Shown piece by piece: positions 1-6,427 of a stretch of 11,373 nucleotides of DNA (position 1 is its first letter; the number at the start of each line of letters is the position of its first letter). This DNA comes from Caryophanales bacterium UBA6448 (lineage in GTDB: Bacteria > Bacillota_I > Bacilli_A > RF39 > UBA660). The position numbers and the translations under genes are program-made. The notes beneath the pieces were generated by a model. The model was not told the origin of the DNA. It did not search any database and saw only the letters and a program-made list of their open reading frames with translations. The DNA lies in the NCBI GenBank assembly GCA_002439555.1, contig DJOC01000028.1:17479-28851 (forward strand), read 5' to 3'.

Positions 1-803
1 GCATTATGATTTTCTGCTTGTAATTCTGCGTAATCTAAATACATTGTTACTATTTTATTTAAATCTTTAAGTTCTTTCTCATTTAAATAATTTTTAGCAA
101 TATCAACATCATATTTATAGATTGGTCCATCAGGAGAATTCTTCCAATTAGTTAAACCCATATGTTCTTTTTCTGAACTGGCTCTGTTATATATTATTTC
201 GGCTGCAGTATTTCCTGTTATTGCATAATGCAACTTATTTTGAACAGTTTTAAAAAATTCTTTTGTTATTTCTGAGTCTTTATCATAATCAATACTACAA
301 GAAGAATATATATCTGTTATTTTTTGATAAAACCTTCTCTCACTTGAGCGAATATTTCTAATTCTTTCAAGTGTTTCTTCAAAATAATCTTCTCCAAATA
401 TGTAATTAGGATTTTTTAATCTTTCATCATCCATAACTACGCCTTTAATCATATATTCCTTTAATATTTTTGTTGCCCAAATTCTAAAATTTGTTGCTTT
501 TTTAGAATTAACTCTATATCCAACTGCAATAATCATATCAAGGTTATATATCTTTACAGGTTTTTTAGAATTATCAACGTCGGTTTTTCCGACAGTGTTA
601 TTTTCATCAAGTTCACCACTTTTTAATATATTATTAATATGTTCTGTTATTGTGCTTCTTCCTACACCAAATAATTCTGCAATTAAATTTTGGGTAAGCC
701 ATATATCATTATTTATTAACATTACACTAACCTTAACATCATTATTTGAATCCCTATATATTAAAAAATCATGATTAGTTATTTGTAAACTTTTATTATC
801 CAT
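1..803 (-). CDS. RhuM-family protein, copy 1 (3' end outside window)
   Basis: The frame reads from ATG at 803 to the window edge without a stop, giving 267 residues; by comparison with the neighbouring copies about 75 C-terminal residues are missing. SD AAAGGAG lies 8 nt before the ATG. An N-terminal HTH (about residues 36-56, core GVGRSTITEHI) is followed by the RhuM domain: the IIAVGYRVNSKKA motif near 91-103, FRIWATKILKEY near 106-117, and the block with H192, TAAE 199-202 and EHMGL 213-217. RhuM (Pfam Virulence_RhuM) is named from Salmonella pathogenicity island 3; its biochemical role is not established. In a 44-residue middle block it matches copy 2 at 34 positions. It lies directly downstream of a recombinase remnant, and no convincing promoter of its own is visible. 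A DNA-binding regulator or toxin-like accessory protein is inference only. Confidence 0.9.
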   Translation of the reverse strand, partial: MDNKSLQITNHDFLIYRDSNNDVKVSVMLINNDIWLTQNLIAELFGVGRSTITEHINNILKSGELDENNTVGKTDVDNSKKPVKIYNLDMIIAVGYRVNSKKATNFRIWATKILKEYMIKGVVMDDERLKNPNYIFGEDYFEETLERIRNIRSSERRFYQKITDIYSSCSIDYDKDSEITKEFFKTVQNKLHYAITGNTAAEIIYNRASSEKEHMGLTNWKNSPDGPIYKYDVDIAKNYLNEKELKDLNKIVTMYLDYAELQAENHN

Positions 804-826
804 ATACTATTCTCCTTTCTGTTATT

Positions 827-1069
827 CTATTTAAAATCAATTTTAACATTTTTATATTTATCAATATAAATATATTTTACTTTATTTTCTAATTCTAATC
901 TAGTATTATCAGTTAAATTTAATTTTTCCTTTATAATTTCAATCTACCTATTTTCACTTATAGATTTATTATTTTCACAAGTTTTATTTCTATAGTAGTT
1001 AGAACAATAGAAATATACCTTATCCTTTGATTTTCTTTTTATCATTCCATTATTACATAATAGGTTTCT
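827..1069 (-). pseudogene. Large serine recombinase, C-terminal zinc-ribbon remnant
   Basis: The frame ending at TAG (829-827) reads LLCNNGMIKRKSKDKVYFYC, then CxN-type spacing to a further Cys, a lysine-rich stretch and a tail ending in KNVKIDFK. This is the recognisable end of large serine recombinases: the zinc beta-ribbon, a coiled region, then a beta tail of the form IxIxFK. Decay is clear. There is an in-frame TAG at 946-944 and TAA at 1072-1070, one ribbon Cys of the usual first CxxC pair is absent, and no catalytic N-terminal domain is found upstream to 1379. It is probably the residue of a phage-like or conjugative element once inserted between RhuM copies. Identification rests on motif shape rather than a database match. 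Confidence 0.65.
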
Positions 1070-1148
1070 TTATGGATCCATTACAAAATTGATTTACAAT
1101 ATTTTTAAATTTTTCTTATATACAATTATATTTTTAAAAAAAGTTAAA

Positions 1149-1170
1149 GTTAATATAAGTCGGTATTACC
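1149..1170. repeat. Imperfect direct repeat, unit A
   Basis: The plus strand reads GTTAATATAAGTCGGT followed by ATTACC. It matches unit B at 1259-1281 in the pattern GTTAATnnAAGTCGGT with a following ACC. It lies about 110 bp from unit B, in non-coding DNA next to the recombinase remnant. It could be a binding or attachment site relic; this is inference. Confidence 0.4.
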
Positions 1171-1242
1171 TTTTTTTGAATTCTTTTACTATTTTTATAC
1201 TCGAAAATGTAAAAAGGAATTAAATAAAAAGTCTTATAAAAT

Positions 1243-1298
1243 AAAGGTTTGCTTGGAAGTTAATCAAAGTCGGTTTATACCACGAAATCGAAACCTTT
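1243..1298. repeat. 8-bp inverted repeat with 40-nt spacer
   Basis: AAAGGTTT at 1243-1250 is the exact reverse complement of AAACCTTT at 1291-1298. The spacer carries direct repeat unit B. No T-run follows on either strand, so it is not an obvious terminator. It may be a recombination-site relic or chance. Confidence 0.3.
1259..1281. repeat. Imperfect direct repeat, unit B
   Basis: The plus strand reads GTTAATCAAAGTCGGT followed by TTATACC, resembling unit A at 1149-1170. This copy sits in the loop of the inverted repeat AAAGGTTT (1243-1250) / AAACCTTT (1291-1298). Confidence 0.4.
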
Positions 1299-1379
1299 GA
1301 AAAACTTTCTTGGCTACCATTATTTTTCTTTTCTTATTTCATTTTTCTTTTTTGATACATATCCATTTAAAACACTTTC

Positions 1380-2384
1380 TTATTCATTATCACTATTTTC
1401 ATTTAAATATTTACTATAAAATTCATCCATTGAAGAAATATATTTTTGATCTTGTATAACCCTAAATTTTTCATATTCTTTTTCTGCTTTTTCTACTGCT
1501 TCCATATGGGATATACTGCCACTATTATTTAATATTTCTTTTCTTCTAAATTTTAATAAATCATCAGTTGCATCTATCCAATCTTTCATTGTCATTACAT
1601 GTCTTTGTTTTGCTTCATCTTCTGCAAAAACTAAAAACATATTTGTTAAATCTTTTAAATTATTCATTTCTTCTTCAGTTAAATAATTTTTAGCAACAAC
1701 TACATCATATTTATATATTAAACCATCTGGAGAATTTTTCCAATTAGTTAATCCCATATGCTCTTTATCTGAGTTTGCTCTTGTATATATTAGTTCAGCA
1801 GCCGTATGACCACTTATAGCGAAATGTAACTTATTTTGAACTATTTTAAAGAAAGTATAAGCTTCTTCTGATTTAGGATTGTAATCAGTTGCTGTGGCAA
1901 TAAATAAATCAGTTATTTTTTGGTATGCCATTCTTTCACTTACTCTAATTGTTTTAATACGTTCTAATAATTCATCAAAATATTTTGTATCATATTTATT
2001 TCCATTTATAAAGCGTTCATCATTTAATGCAAATCCCTTTGTCATATATTCTTTTAATATTTTTGTAGCCCATATTCTAAATTCTGTTGCTTTTTTAGAA
2101 TTAATTCTATAACCAACAGCAATTATAGCATCTAAACTATAAACCTCAGTATTATAATTTTTCCCGTCAGGTGCAGTTATTTCCATTTTGGAAACAACTG
2201 AATTTTTATCTAATTCGTTTTCCTCAAATATATTTTTTAAATGTTTTGATATTGCTGGCACACCAACCTCAAAAACTTTTGACATCCCTTTTTGTGATAG
2301 CCATAAAGTTTCATCTTTATAAATAGCATCTACTATGATATTACCTTCACTATTTTTATATATAATTAATTTATTATCTTCCAT
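1380..2384 (-). CDS. RhuM-family protein, copy 2
   Basis: Complete, 334 residues. The start at 2384 is chosen because a near-perfect SD (GGAAAGGAGG) lies 6-7 nt upstream; an in-frame GTG 36 nt earlier would bury that SD in coding sequence. The HTH lies at about residues 30-51 (core GVPAISKHL), followed by the conserved IIAVGYRINSKKA and FRIWATKILKEY motifs and the C-terminal block with H187, TAAE 194-197 and EHMGL 208-212. The tail is rich in charged helix. Family knowledge gives no confirmed activity. It is the middle gene of a same-strand trio, 168 bp after copy 3 and followed by the recombinase remnant. A 17-bp inverted repeat sits 28 bp before the start and may be an operator. No terminator is visible after the stop. 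Confidence 0.92.
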   Translation of the reverse strand: MEDNKLIIYKNSEGNIIVDAIYKDETLWLSQKGMSKVFEVGVPAISKHLKNIFEENELDKNSVVSKMEITAPDGKNYNTEVYSLDAIIAVGYRINSKKATEFRIWATKILKEYMTKGFALNDERFINGNKYDTKYFDELLERIKTIRVSERMAYQKITDLFIATATDYNPKSEEAYTFFKIVQNKLHFAISGHTAAELIYTRANSDKEHMGLTNWKNSPDGLIYKYDVVVAKNYLTEEEMNNLKDLTNMFLVFAEDEAKQRHVMTMKDWIDATDDLLKFRRKEILNNSGSISHMEAVEKAEKEYEKFRVIQDQKYISSMDEFYSKYLNENSDNE

Positions 2385-2411
2385 TAATATCCTCCTTTCC
2401 TTTAGTTTTTC

Positions 2412-2428
2412 ATAAGTCACACACTTAT
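2412..2428. promoter_or_regulatory. 17-bp inverted repeat upstream of RhuM copy 2 (possible operator)
   Basis: ATAAGT at 2412-2417 and ACTTAT at 2423-2428 form perfect 6-bp arms around a CACAC spacer. The minus strand contains TAAGTGTGT (2427-2419), which recurs upstream of copy 3 at 3808-3800 next to a -10 box. The position just ahead of the RBS of an HTH protein gene suits autoregulation. That role is inference. Confidence 0.4.
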
Positions 2429-2552
2429 CAATTTAAATTAAAATTTATTAAAAAGTGTCCAAAATTGTACAAAGTATTTAGTAAAAATTCCTTTTATTTT
2501 CAAGTGCGTTTTTTCATGACTCCTTACATACCAATTAAGTTTTGTTATATTT

Positions 2553-3596
2553 TCATTCACTACTTTCACTTCCATTTTCTATCATTTTTGCTTCATTTAA
2601 AAAATTATCAAAATCAGAATTATATAATAGATCTTGTTTAACTCTATATTTTTCAAATTCTGATAAAGCTTTATCACAAGCTATTTCATGTGATATTTTT
2701 CCTGCATCTTTTAATATATCTAAATCATCGGCAAGTAAAAACTTATCTATTCTTTCCGACCAATCTTCCATAGTCATTGGAATGTGTCTTTTTGCTCTAT
2801 TTTCCGCTAAATCCAAAAAAGCTGATACTATTAGTTCTAAGCTTTCTAATTCTTCCTTAGACAAATAGTTTTTAGCTATAACTATATCCGTTTCTAAAAT
2901 TTTTCCATTCGGACAGTTTTTCCAAGAAGTAAGACCCATATGTTCTTTCTCCGAATCAGCTCTATTATATATAATTTCAGCAGCAGTTTGATGCGATACT
3001 GCATAATGCATTTTATTTTGAACCTTTTTAAAAAATTTAATTGTTGTCGGAGATGTTTTATCATAATCCACACTTGTTGCATAAATATCAGTAACTTTTT
3101 GATAAAATCGTCTTTCTGATAATCTTATTTCTCTTATTTCGGCTAGTAAAGAATCATAGTAATCTTCATCAAAGAACGTACCATTTGCCATTCTCTTTTT
3201 ATCTATTATATAACCTTTTTTTGAAAACTCTTTTAATATATAAGTTGCCCATCTTCTAAATTGAATGGCTCTATCTGAATTTACTTTGTAACCCACTGAA
3301 ATAACCACATCTAAGTTGTAAAAAAGTACATTTCTAGTAATTTCTCTATTGCCTTCCTTTTGAACTAGTGCAAAATTTGCACTAGTTGAATCTTCATTTA
3401 ATTCAAGTTCAGAATATATGTTTTTAATATGCTTGGTAACTACAGTTCTATCAACATTAAAAAGTTCTCCAATAGCCTTTTGTGTTAGCCATAAATCACC
3501 ATCTTCAAATCTAACTTGAATTCCCTTATCATGTGTTTGTCTTTCAAATATTAGAAATTCTGCACTACTGCTTCTTATCATTAAATCTTTTGTCAT
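2553..3596 (-). CDS. RhuM-family protein, copy 3
   Basis: Complete, 347 residues. An ATG three codons upstream (3605) directly abuts the GGAG of the SD, so translation more likely starts at 3596, where AAAGGAG is about 9 nt away. The HTH lies near residues 36-57 (core NVDRTVVTKHI), then VVISVGYKVNSDRA, then the C-terminal block with H197, TAAE 204-207 and EHMGL 218-222. The C-terminal region is helical and acidic. It is the most divergent of the three copies, which suggests it was not produced by the same recent duplication. Its leader contains the 3' tail of a fourth RhuM gene. Transcription probably comes from the extended -10 promoter at 3794-3802, giving a leader of about 190 nt. RhuM function is unknown; the fold suggests a DNA-binding regulator with an uncharacterised effector domain. 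Confidence 0.92.
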   Translation of the reverse strand: MTKDLMIRSSSAEFLIFERQTHDKGIQVRFEDGDLWLTQKAIGELFNVDRTVVTKHIKNIYSELELNEDSTSANFALVQKEGNREITRNVLFYNLDVVISVGYKVNSDRAIQFRRWATYILKEFSKKGYIIDKKRMANGTFFDEDYYDSLLAEIREIRLSERRFYQKVTDIYATSVDYDKTSPTTIKFFKKVQNKMHYAVSHQTAAEIIYNRADSEKEHMGLTSWKNCPNGKILETDIVIAKNYLSKEELESLELIVSAFLDLAENRAKRHIPMTMEDWSERIDKFLLADDLDILKDAGKISHEIACDKALSEFEKYRVKQDLLYNSDFDNFLNEAKMIENGSESSE

Positions 3597-3630
3597 TTTT
3601 ATCATCTCCTTTACTTAAAATTATAGTTTT

Positions 3631-3702
3631 TCATTTATTATTTCCACATTCTATTATTTTTACTTCATATAAAAAATTATCAATGTTATTATTTTATAGT
3701 TC
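3631..3702 (-). pseudogene. 3' tail of a fourth RhuM gene
   Basis: On the minus strand, codons from 3681 to the TGA at 3633-3631 read DNFLYEVKIIECGNNK. This aligns with the C-terminus of copy 3 (DNFLNEAKMIENG). Over the first 39 nt, 34 bases match. Upstream codons (EL, stop, NNNI) still resemble the LLYNSDF of copy 3 but carry an in-frame TAA. Only the extreme 3' end survives; the body appears deleted, leaving an upstream promoter now placed to serve copy 3. Confidence 0.7.
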
Positions 3703-3793
3703 TATGTAATTTTTTATCAAAAATATTTTTCAATTATTTATAGTACTATCAAATAATTTTAATAAAAGAATCCTATCAAACTCATACATTCAT

Positions 3794-3802
3794 AGTATAA
3801 CA
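3794..3802 (-). promoter_or_regulatory. Extended -10 promoter ahead of RhuM copy 3
   Basis: The minus strand reads TGT then TATACT (3799-3794), an extended -10 (TGn) element. No good -35 is seen 17 bp upstream, where the T-tract of the preceding terminator lies, so recognition would depend on the TG motif. It overlaps the TAAGTGTGT element (3808-3800) shared with the leader of copy 2. Confidence 0.5.
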
Positions 3803-3814
3803 CACTTAAGATAT

Positions 3815-3849
3815 AAAAAAAAGAAAATAATTGCTTATCTTCCTTTTCC
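3815..3849 (-). terminator. Intrinsic terminator overlapping the end of the J-domain gene
   Basis: The 5' arm (3849-3835) contains the last codons and TAA stop of the J-domain gene. The loop is GCAA (3834-3831), a GNRA tetraloop, and the 3' arm is T-rich (3830-3815). Allowing G-U pairs, the stem runs about 15 bp and merges into an eight-T tract. The wobble pairs make it favourable only on the minus strand. Confidence 0.7.
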
Positions 3850-5280
3850 ATTGTACACATTAAACTTATCTTTTTGAATACTATAATCTAAATTATACTT
3901 ATATTTTGGATCAAGATATTTTTTAAAATCATCATATATTTTCTTTTTAAGAATATTTCTCTGGTTATATTGTGATCCATACATGTAAGGATAATAAGAA
4001 TATTCATCCTTTAAATCTAAATCACTTGTTCTACCAACTTTTATAGTTCCTGCACCATCATTGGTTATATAAATAACCGTACCATAACAAATATAAAGTG
4101 CAAGTATTCCATTTATATAGTGCTTATTAAAGAATGTAGCATAATCTAAAAATTCATCTATTCTCATATATTTTTCATAAAAATTATTTTCAGAGGTTAT
4201 AAATTCCTCAACTTCGGTTTTTTGATTATCATTTATATATTTTCTTAAATAATGTATCCATTTTCCATCACTACTTATTTTTAATACAAATTCAGGCTCA
4301 TTACTATATACATTTTTAGTTACAAAAATTTCATAATTATCATATTCTTGACTTTCATTTTTATTATTTTTTGAATTTTCAGCCTTAAATGTAAAATCCA
4401 ATGTTTTAAGACTTGATAATACTTCTTTATCTAATTTATTTTCATTTACAAGTTGTAATTTTTTTAAGGCATCCTTAAATATATCTAAAGAAGTTTGAAT
4501 TTGCTCATTATCAGTAAATTTTAATTCATTCATTCTTGTATTAAAGTTTACTAGTAAAGCATTATAAGTTTCCTCGAGGTCTTTTTCTAATACTTCTTTT
4601 TGCATAATCATAGTCATTATTTCGCAACGAAATTTATTAGTTCCATCTTGTAAATTAATTTTATCTTCAATGATATCATTTAAAATAGTCGCTTTTATAT
4701 CAAGTATTTTTTCTAAAGTATTTGCACTAATGTTAACCTCAAATGATTGAATTATATCACCTAATGATTTTTGTATTTCATCATACTCTTTTTTGATATT
4801 ATTTATTTTTCGAAAGAATTCATCGATTGTTCCTACCATGTCTTTATTATATTTTTTTAGAAATTTATCAGGAATGCCACAAAAAATATCTTTTCTATAA
4901 TCTGTTAAAACATCATCAACCTTTACCAAAATTTTACTATAAGCAAGATTTAATACATTTTTATCCGAAGTTAAAGGTAAAGAATTTACAATTTCATTGA
5001 TCTTATTAACGCATTTTTCTTCAGCACTTCCAGCTTCATAAACTTTTTTACTAACAAATCTTTGTAATTTTTCTTTTAAATTATTAAAATATGATAAATC
5101 AAAATTAGTTGCATTACCCTTTAAAGTATTATAGGCTGCATTTATTTTTTTCATCATATCATCACTTCCACCCTTATCCGGATGATATTTTTTTGATAAT
5201 TCTAAATATTTTTTTCTTAAACTTTCTTCCGTAAAACCACCTGTAAAACCAAATAAATTTAATGCTTCACTATAATTCAT
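3835..5280 (-). CDS. J-domain (DnaJ-like) protein with long helical body and unknown C-terminal domain
   Basis: 481 residues. The start at 5280 is favoured by AAGGGGG 5 nt upstream; the ATG eight codons earlier would place that SD inside the gene. Residues 1-55 are a J domain: helix II (LRKKYLELSKKY), HPD at 33-35 within HPDKGG, and helix III ending INAAYNTLKG. J domains stimulate the ATPase of Hsp70 (DnaK). There is no Gly/Phe linker or CxxCxGxG zinc centre, so this is a class C type with a specialised client or site. Residues about 60-310 are charged, probably helical or coiled-coil. After a low-complexity linker rich in N, K and E (about 310-325) a folded C-terminal domain follows (about 328-481, aromatic-rich, with YICYGTVIYITNDGAGTIKVG near its middle) that I do not recognise. 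No signal peptide or membrane helix is apparent. It has its own consensus promoter and terminator. The client is unknown. Confidence 0.88.
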   Translation of the reverse strand: MNYSEALNLFGFTGGFTEESLRKKYLELSKKYHPDKGGSDDMMKKINAAYNTLKGNATNFDLSYFNNLKEKLQRFVSKKVYEAGSAEEKCVNKINEIVNSLPLTSDKNVLNLAYSKILVKVDDVLTDYRKDIFCGIPDKFLKKYNKDMVGTIDEFFRKINNIKKEYDEIQKSLGDIIQSFEVNISANTLEKILDIKATILNDIIEDKINLQDGTNKFRCEIMTMIMQKEVLEKDLEETYNALLVNFNTRMNELKFTDNEQIQTSLDIFKDALKKLQLVNENKLDKEVLSSLKTLDFTFKAENSKNNKNESQEYDNYEIFVTKNVYSNEPEFVLKISSDGKWIHYLRKYINDNQKTEVEEFITSENNFYEKYMRIDEFLDYATFFNKHYINGILALYICYGTVIYITNDGAGTIKVGRTSDLDLKDEYSYYPYMYGSQYNQRNILKKKIYDDFKKYLDPKYKYNLDYSIQKDKFNVYNGKGR

Positions 5281-5292
5281 AATAACCCCCTT

Positions 5293-5320
5293 AAAAAAAC
5301 TCATTGATTATATAATGAGT
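5293..5320 (-). promoter_or_regulatory. Hairpin plus T-run in the J-domain leader (possible attenuator)
   Basis: On the minus strand ACTCATT (5320-5314) pairs with AATGAGT (5305-5299) across an 8-nt loop. Seven T residues (5299-5293) follow, abutting the SD AAGGGGG (5292-5286). The layout resembles a weak terminator or RBS-proximal structure inside the 5' UTR. The stem is AT-rich and may be too weak to act. Confidence 0.3.
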
Positions 5321-5366
5321 CTCAATTTCACTTTTTTGCAACCCCCATTGCTTAATCAGTAATTTA

Positions 5367-5395
5367 ATTATAGCAAATAAAACAACAAATGTCAA
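5367..5395 (-). promoter_or_regulatory. Consensus sigma-A promoter of the J-domain gene
   Basis: TTGACA (5395-5390), a 17-bp spacer and TATAAT (5372-5367), both exact consensus, with transcription expected to start near 5360. The 19-nt block 5407-5389 (CTTTACACTTATTTGACAT) recurs with one mismatch at the phosphoesterase promoter. Confidence 0.85.
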
Positions 5396-5411
5396 ATAAG
5401 TGTAAAGTTTT

Positions 5412-6311
5412 TTAGCTTACATTATTTTTAATTTTTTCATAATCTTTATGAACATCATAATAATCAGGAAAAATATTTTTATATTTATTATATATTTTAA
5501 GCCAATCATCATATAATTCTTCCTCTTTTAAAGAGGATAAAACTAATTTATATAATTTTTCTTTCTTTGTTATTCCAGTATTTTTAATATACTTTATACC
5601 TTCATCAACCATATTCATTGAAAAATATATTTCCATTATAGTTTCATCTATTAACTCAACTCTATGACCATATTCGTATTTTTCTATATCTCCCTTAACA
5701 TTAGAAAGTACATCTTTAATACTATCTCTAAGTTCAAGTAAAACCTCTATACCTAATTTTCTTTCTTCAGGAGTAATTAAAAAACTTTTGAAAGTTTCAT
5801 AATTTGATTTACTAAAATTATTCGAATCAGTATAATTACTTAAAATATTTGCACATTTTGATAGATTTTCTTTTTGTATATCCTTAAAAAGAATTCTTTT
5901 CATCAGCATATAAAAATAATCATTTTGATGAACTCCTAAAGCACCAAAAGTATTCCAACTAGAAAAAGTTAAATAAGTAGAACCTGTTGAAAGTCTATTA
6001 TAAAGCATAATAAGTAAATTGGTAGCACATTCACCCTCAGGTGATTCTGGCGATATTTTGACAAGATTTTTATAATATTTTTTAACTTTAAATCGCCATT
6101 TACTTCTTTCAGTTTTTGGTATTATTCTATTGGGACTTGAGTATAATCCCGCATCAACATCTGATATAAATGATAATACTTCATTTGCTAAATCTTCATA
6201 ATTAACAATTTCTTTTTTTAAAGGTACAGGTTTTCCAATATTAAAAATAATATCATCAATTTCTTTTTCCTCTTTAATTTTTTTGGGAATAGTCTTATAA
6301 AGTTCCACCAT
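5412..6311 (-). CDS. Unrecognised helical protein, 299 residues
   Basis: The family was not recognised. The protein is soluble-looking, with no signal peptide or membrane helix. Residues about 40-115 hold a conserved-looking segment (DVDAGLYSSPNRIIPKTERS, then WRFKVKKYYKNL). The rest is predicted helical, and the C-terminal third (about 215-299) has paired-helix, TPR-like character, such as LYDDWLKIYNKYKNIFPDYY. Start choice is uncertain: ATG 6311 and GTG 6308 both lack a good SD, and the same frame stays open and coding-like for 22 codons upstream to a TGA at 6377-6375. It precedes the J-domain gene by about 130 bp on the same strand with no clear terminator between, so read-through is possible, but that gene has its own strong promoter. 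A partner or client relation to the J-domain protein is conjecture. Confidence 0.75.
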   Translation of the reverse strand: MVELYKTIPKKIKEEKEIDDIIFNIGKPVPLKKEIVNYEDLANEVLSFISDVDAGLYSSPNRIIPKTERSKWRFKVKKYYKNLVKISPESPEGECATNLLIMLYNRLSTGSTYLTFSSWNTFGALGVHQNDYFYMLMKRILFKDIQKENLSKCANILSNYTDSNNFSKSNYETFKSFLITPEERKLGIEVLLELRDSIKDVLSNVKGDIEKYEYGHRVELIDETIMEIYFSMNMVDEGIKYIKNTGITKKEKLYKLVLSSLKEEELYDDWLKIYNKYKNIFPDYYDVHKDYEKIKNNVS

Positions 6312-6390
6312 AACTTTTTCTAAATCATTTTTAGAATAATCTTTAATTTTTTCTTTTAATTCACTTACAATATATCATATCATATTTCTA

Positions 6391-6422
6391 AATGTTTTTA
6401 ATAGTTATTTTTTATAAACATT
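6391..6422 (-). terminator. Weak hairpin after the P-type ATPase gene
   Basis: AATGTTT and AAACATT arms (6391-6397 and 6416-6422, extendable by two pairs beyond one mismatch) form an inverted repeat 5 nt after the ATPase stop. No T-tract follows on the minus strand, so it is only a possible terminator or RNA-stabilising structure. Confidence 0.3.
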
Positions 6423-6427
6423 GGAAT

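Larger units (their letters stand above)
1070..1379. other. Gene-free stretch beside recombinase remnant
   Basis: No sustained reading frame with an SD is present on either strand. The stretch holds two similar 22-23 nt segments (1149-1170, 1259-1281) and an 8-bp inverted repeat around the second. It is plausibly further decayed mobile-element DNA, but nothing in it could be identified as a gene. Confidence 0.5.

Noticed and set aside
1149..1298. Short repeats considered as a CRISPR array
   Set aside because: Only two imperfect units 110 bp apart, no regular spacers and no cas genes.
1894..2112. Plus-strand open frame inside RhuM copy 2
   Set aside because: It is antisense to a clear gene, has no SD, and its hydrophobic translation is a by-product of the opposite-strand codons.
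2438..2560. Open frame of 40 codons between RhuM copies 3 and 2, from a GTG overlapping the copy 3 stop
   Set aside because: The frame is open and reads a basic, aromatic peptide, but GTG has no well-placed SD, the peptide is unfamiliar, and AT-rich DNA yields such frames by chance.
2542..2868. Plus-strand open frame inside RhuM copy 3
   Set aside because: Serine- and leucine-rich antisense shadow of a conserved gene with no start signals.
6375..6383. TGA after ATG ATA ahead of the 299-residue gene, suggesting TGA might encode Trp (code 4)
   Set aside because: All long genes here use TGG for Trp with no internal TGA, and RhuM copy 3 ends in TGA, so the standard bacterial code fits.
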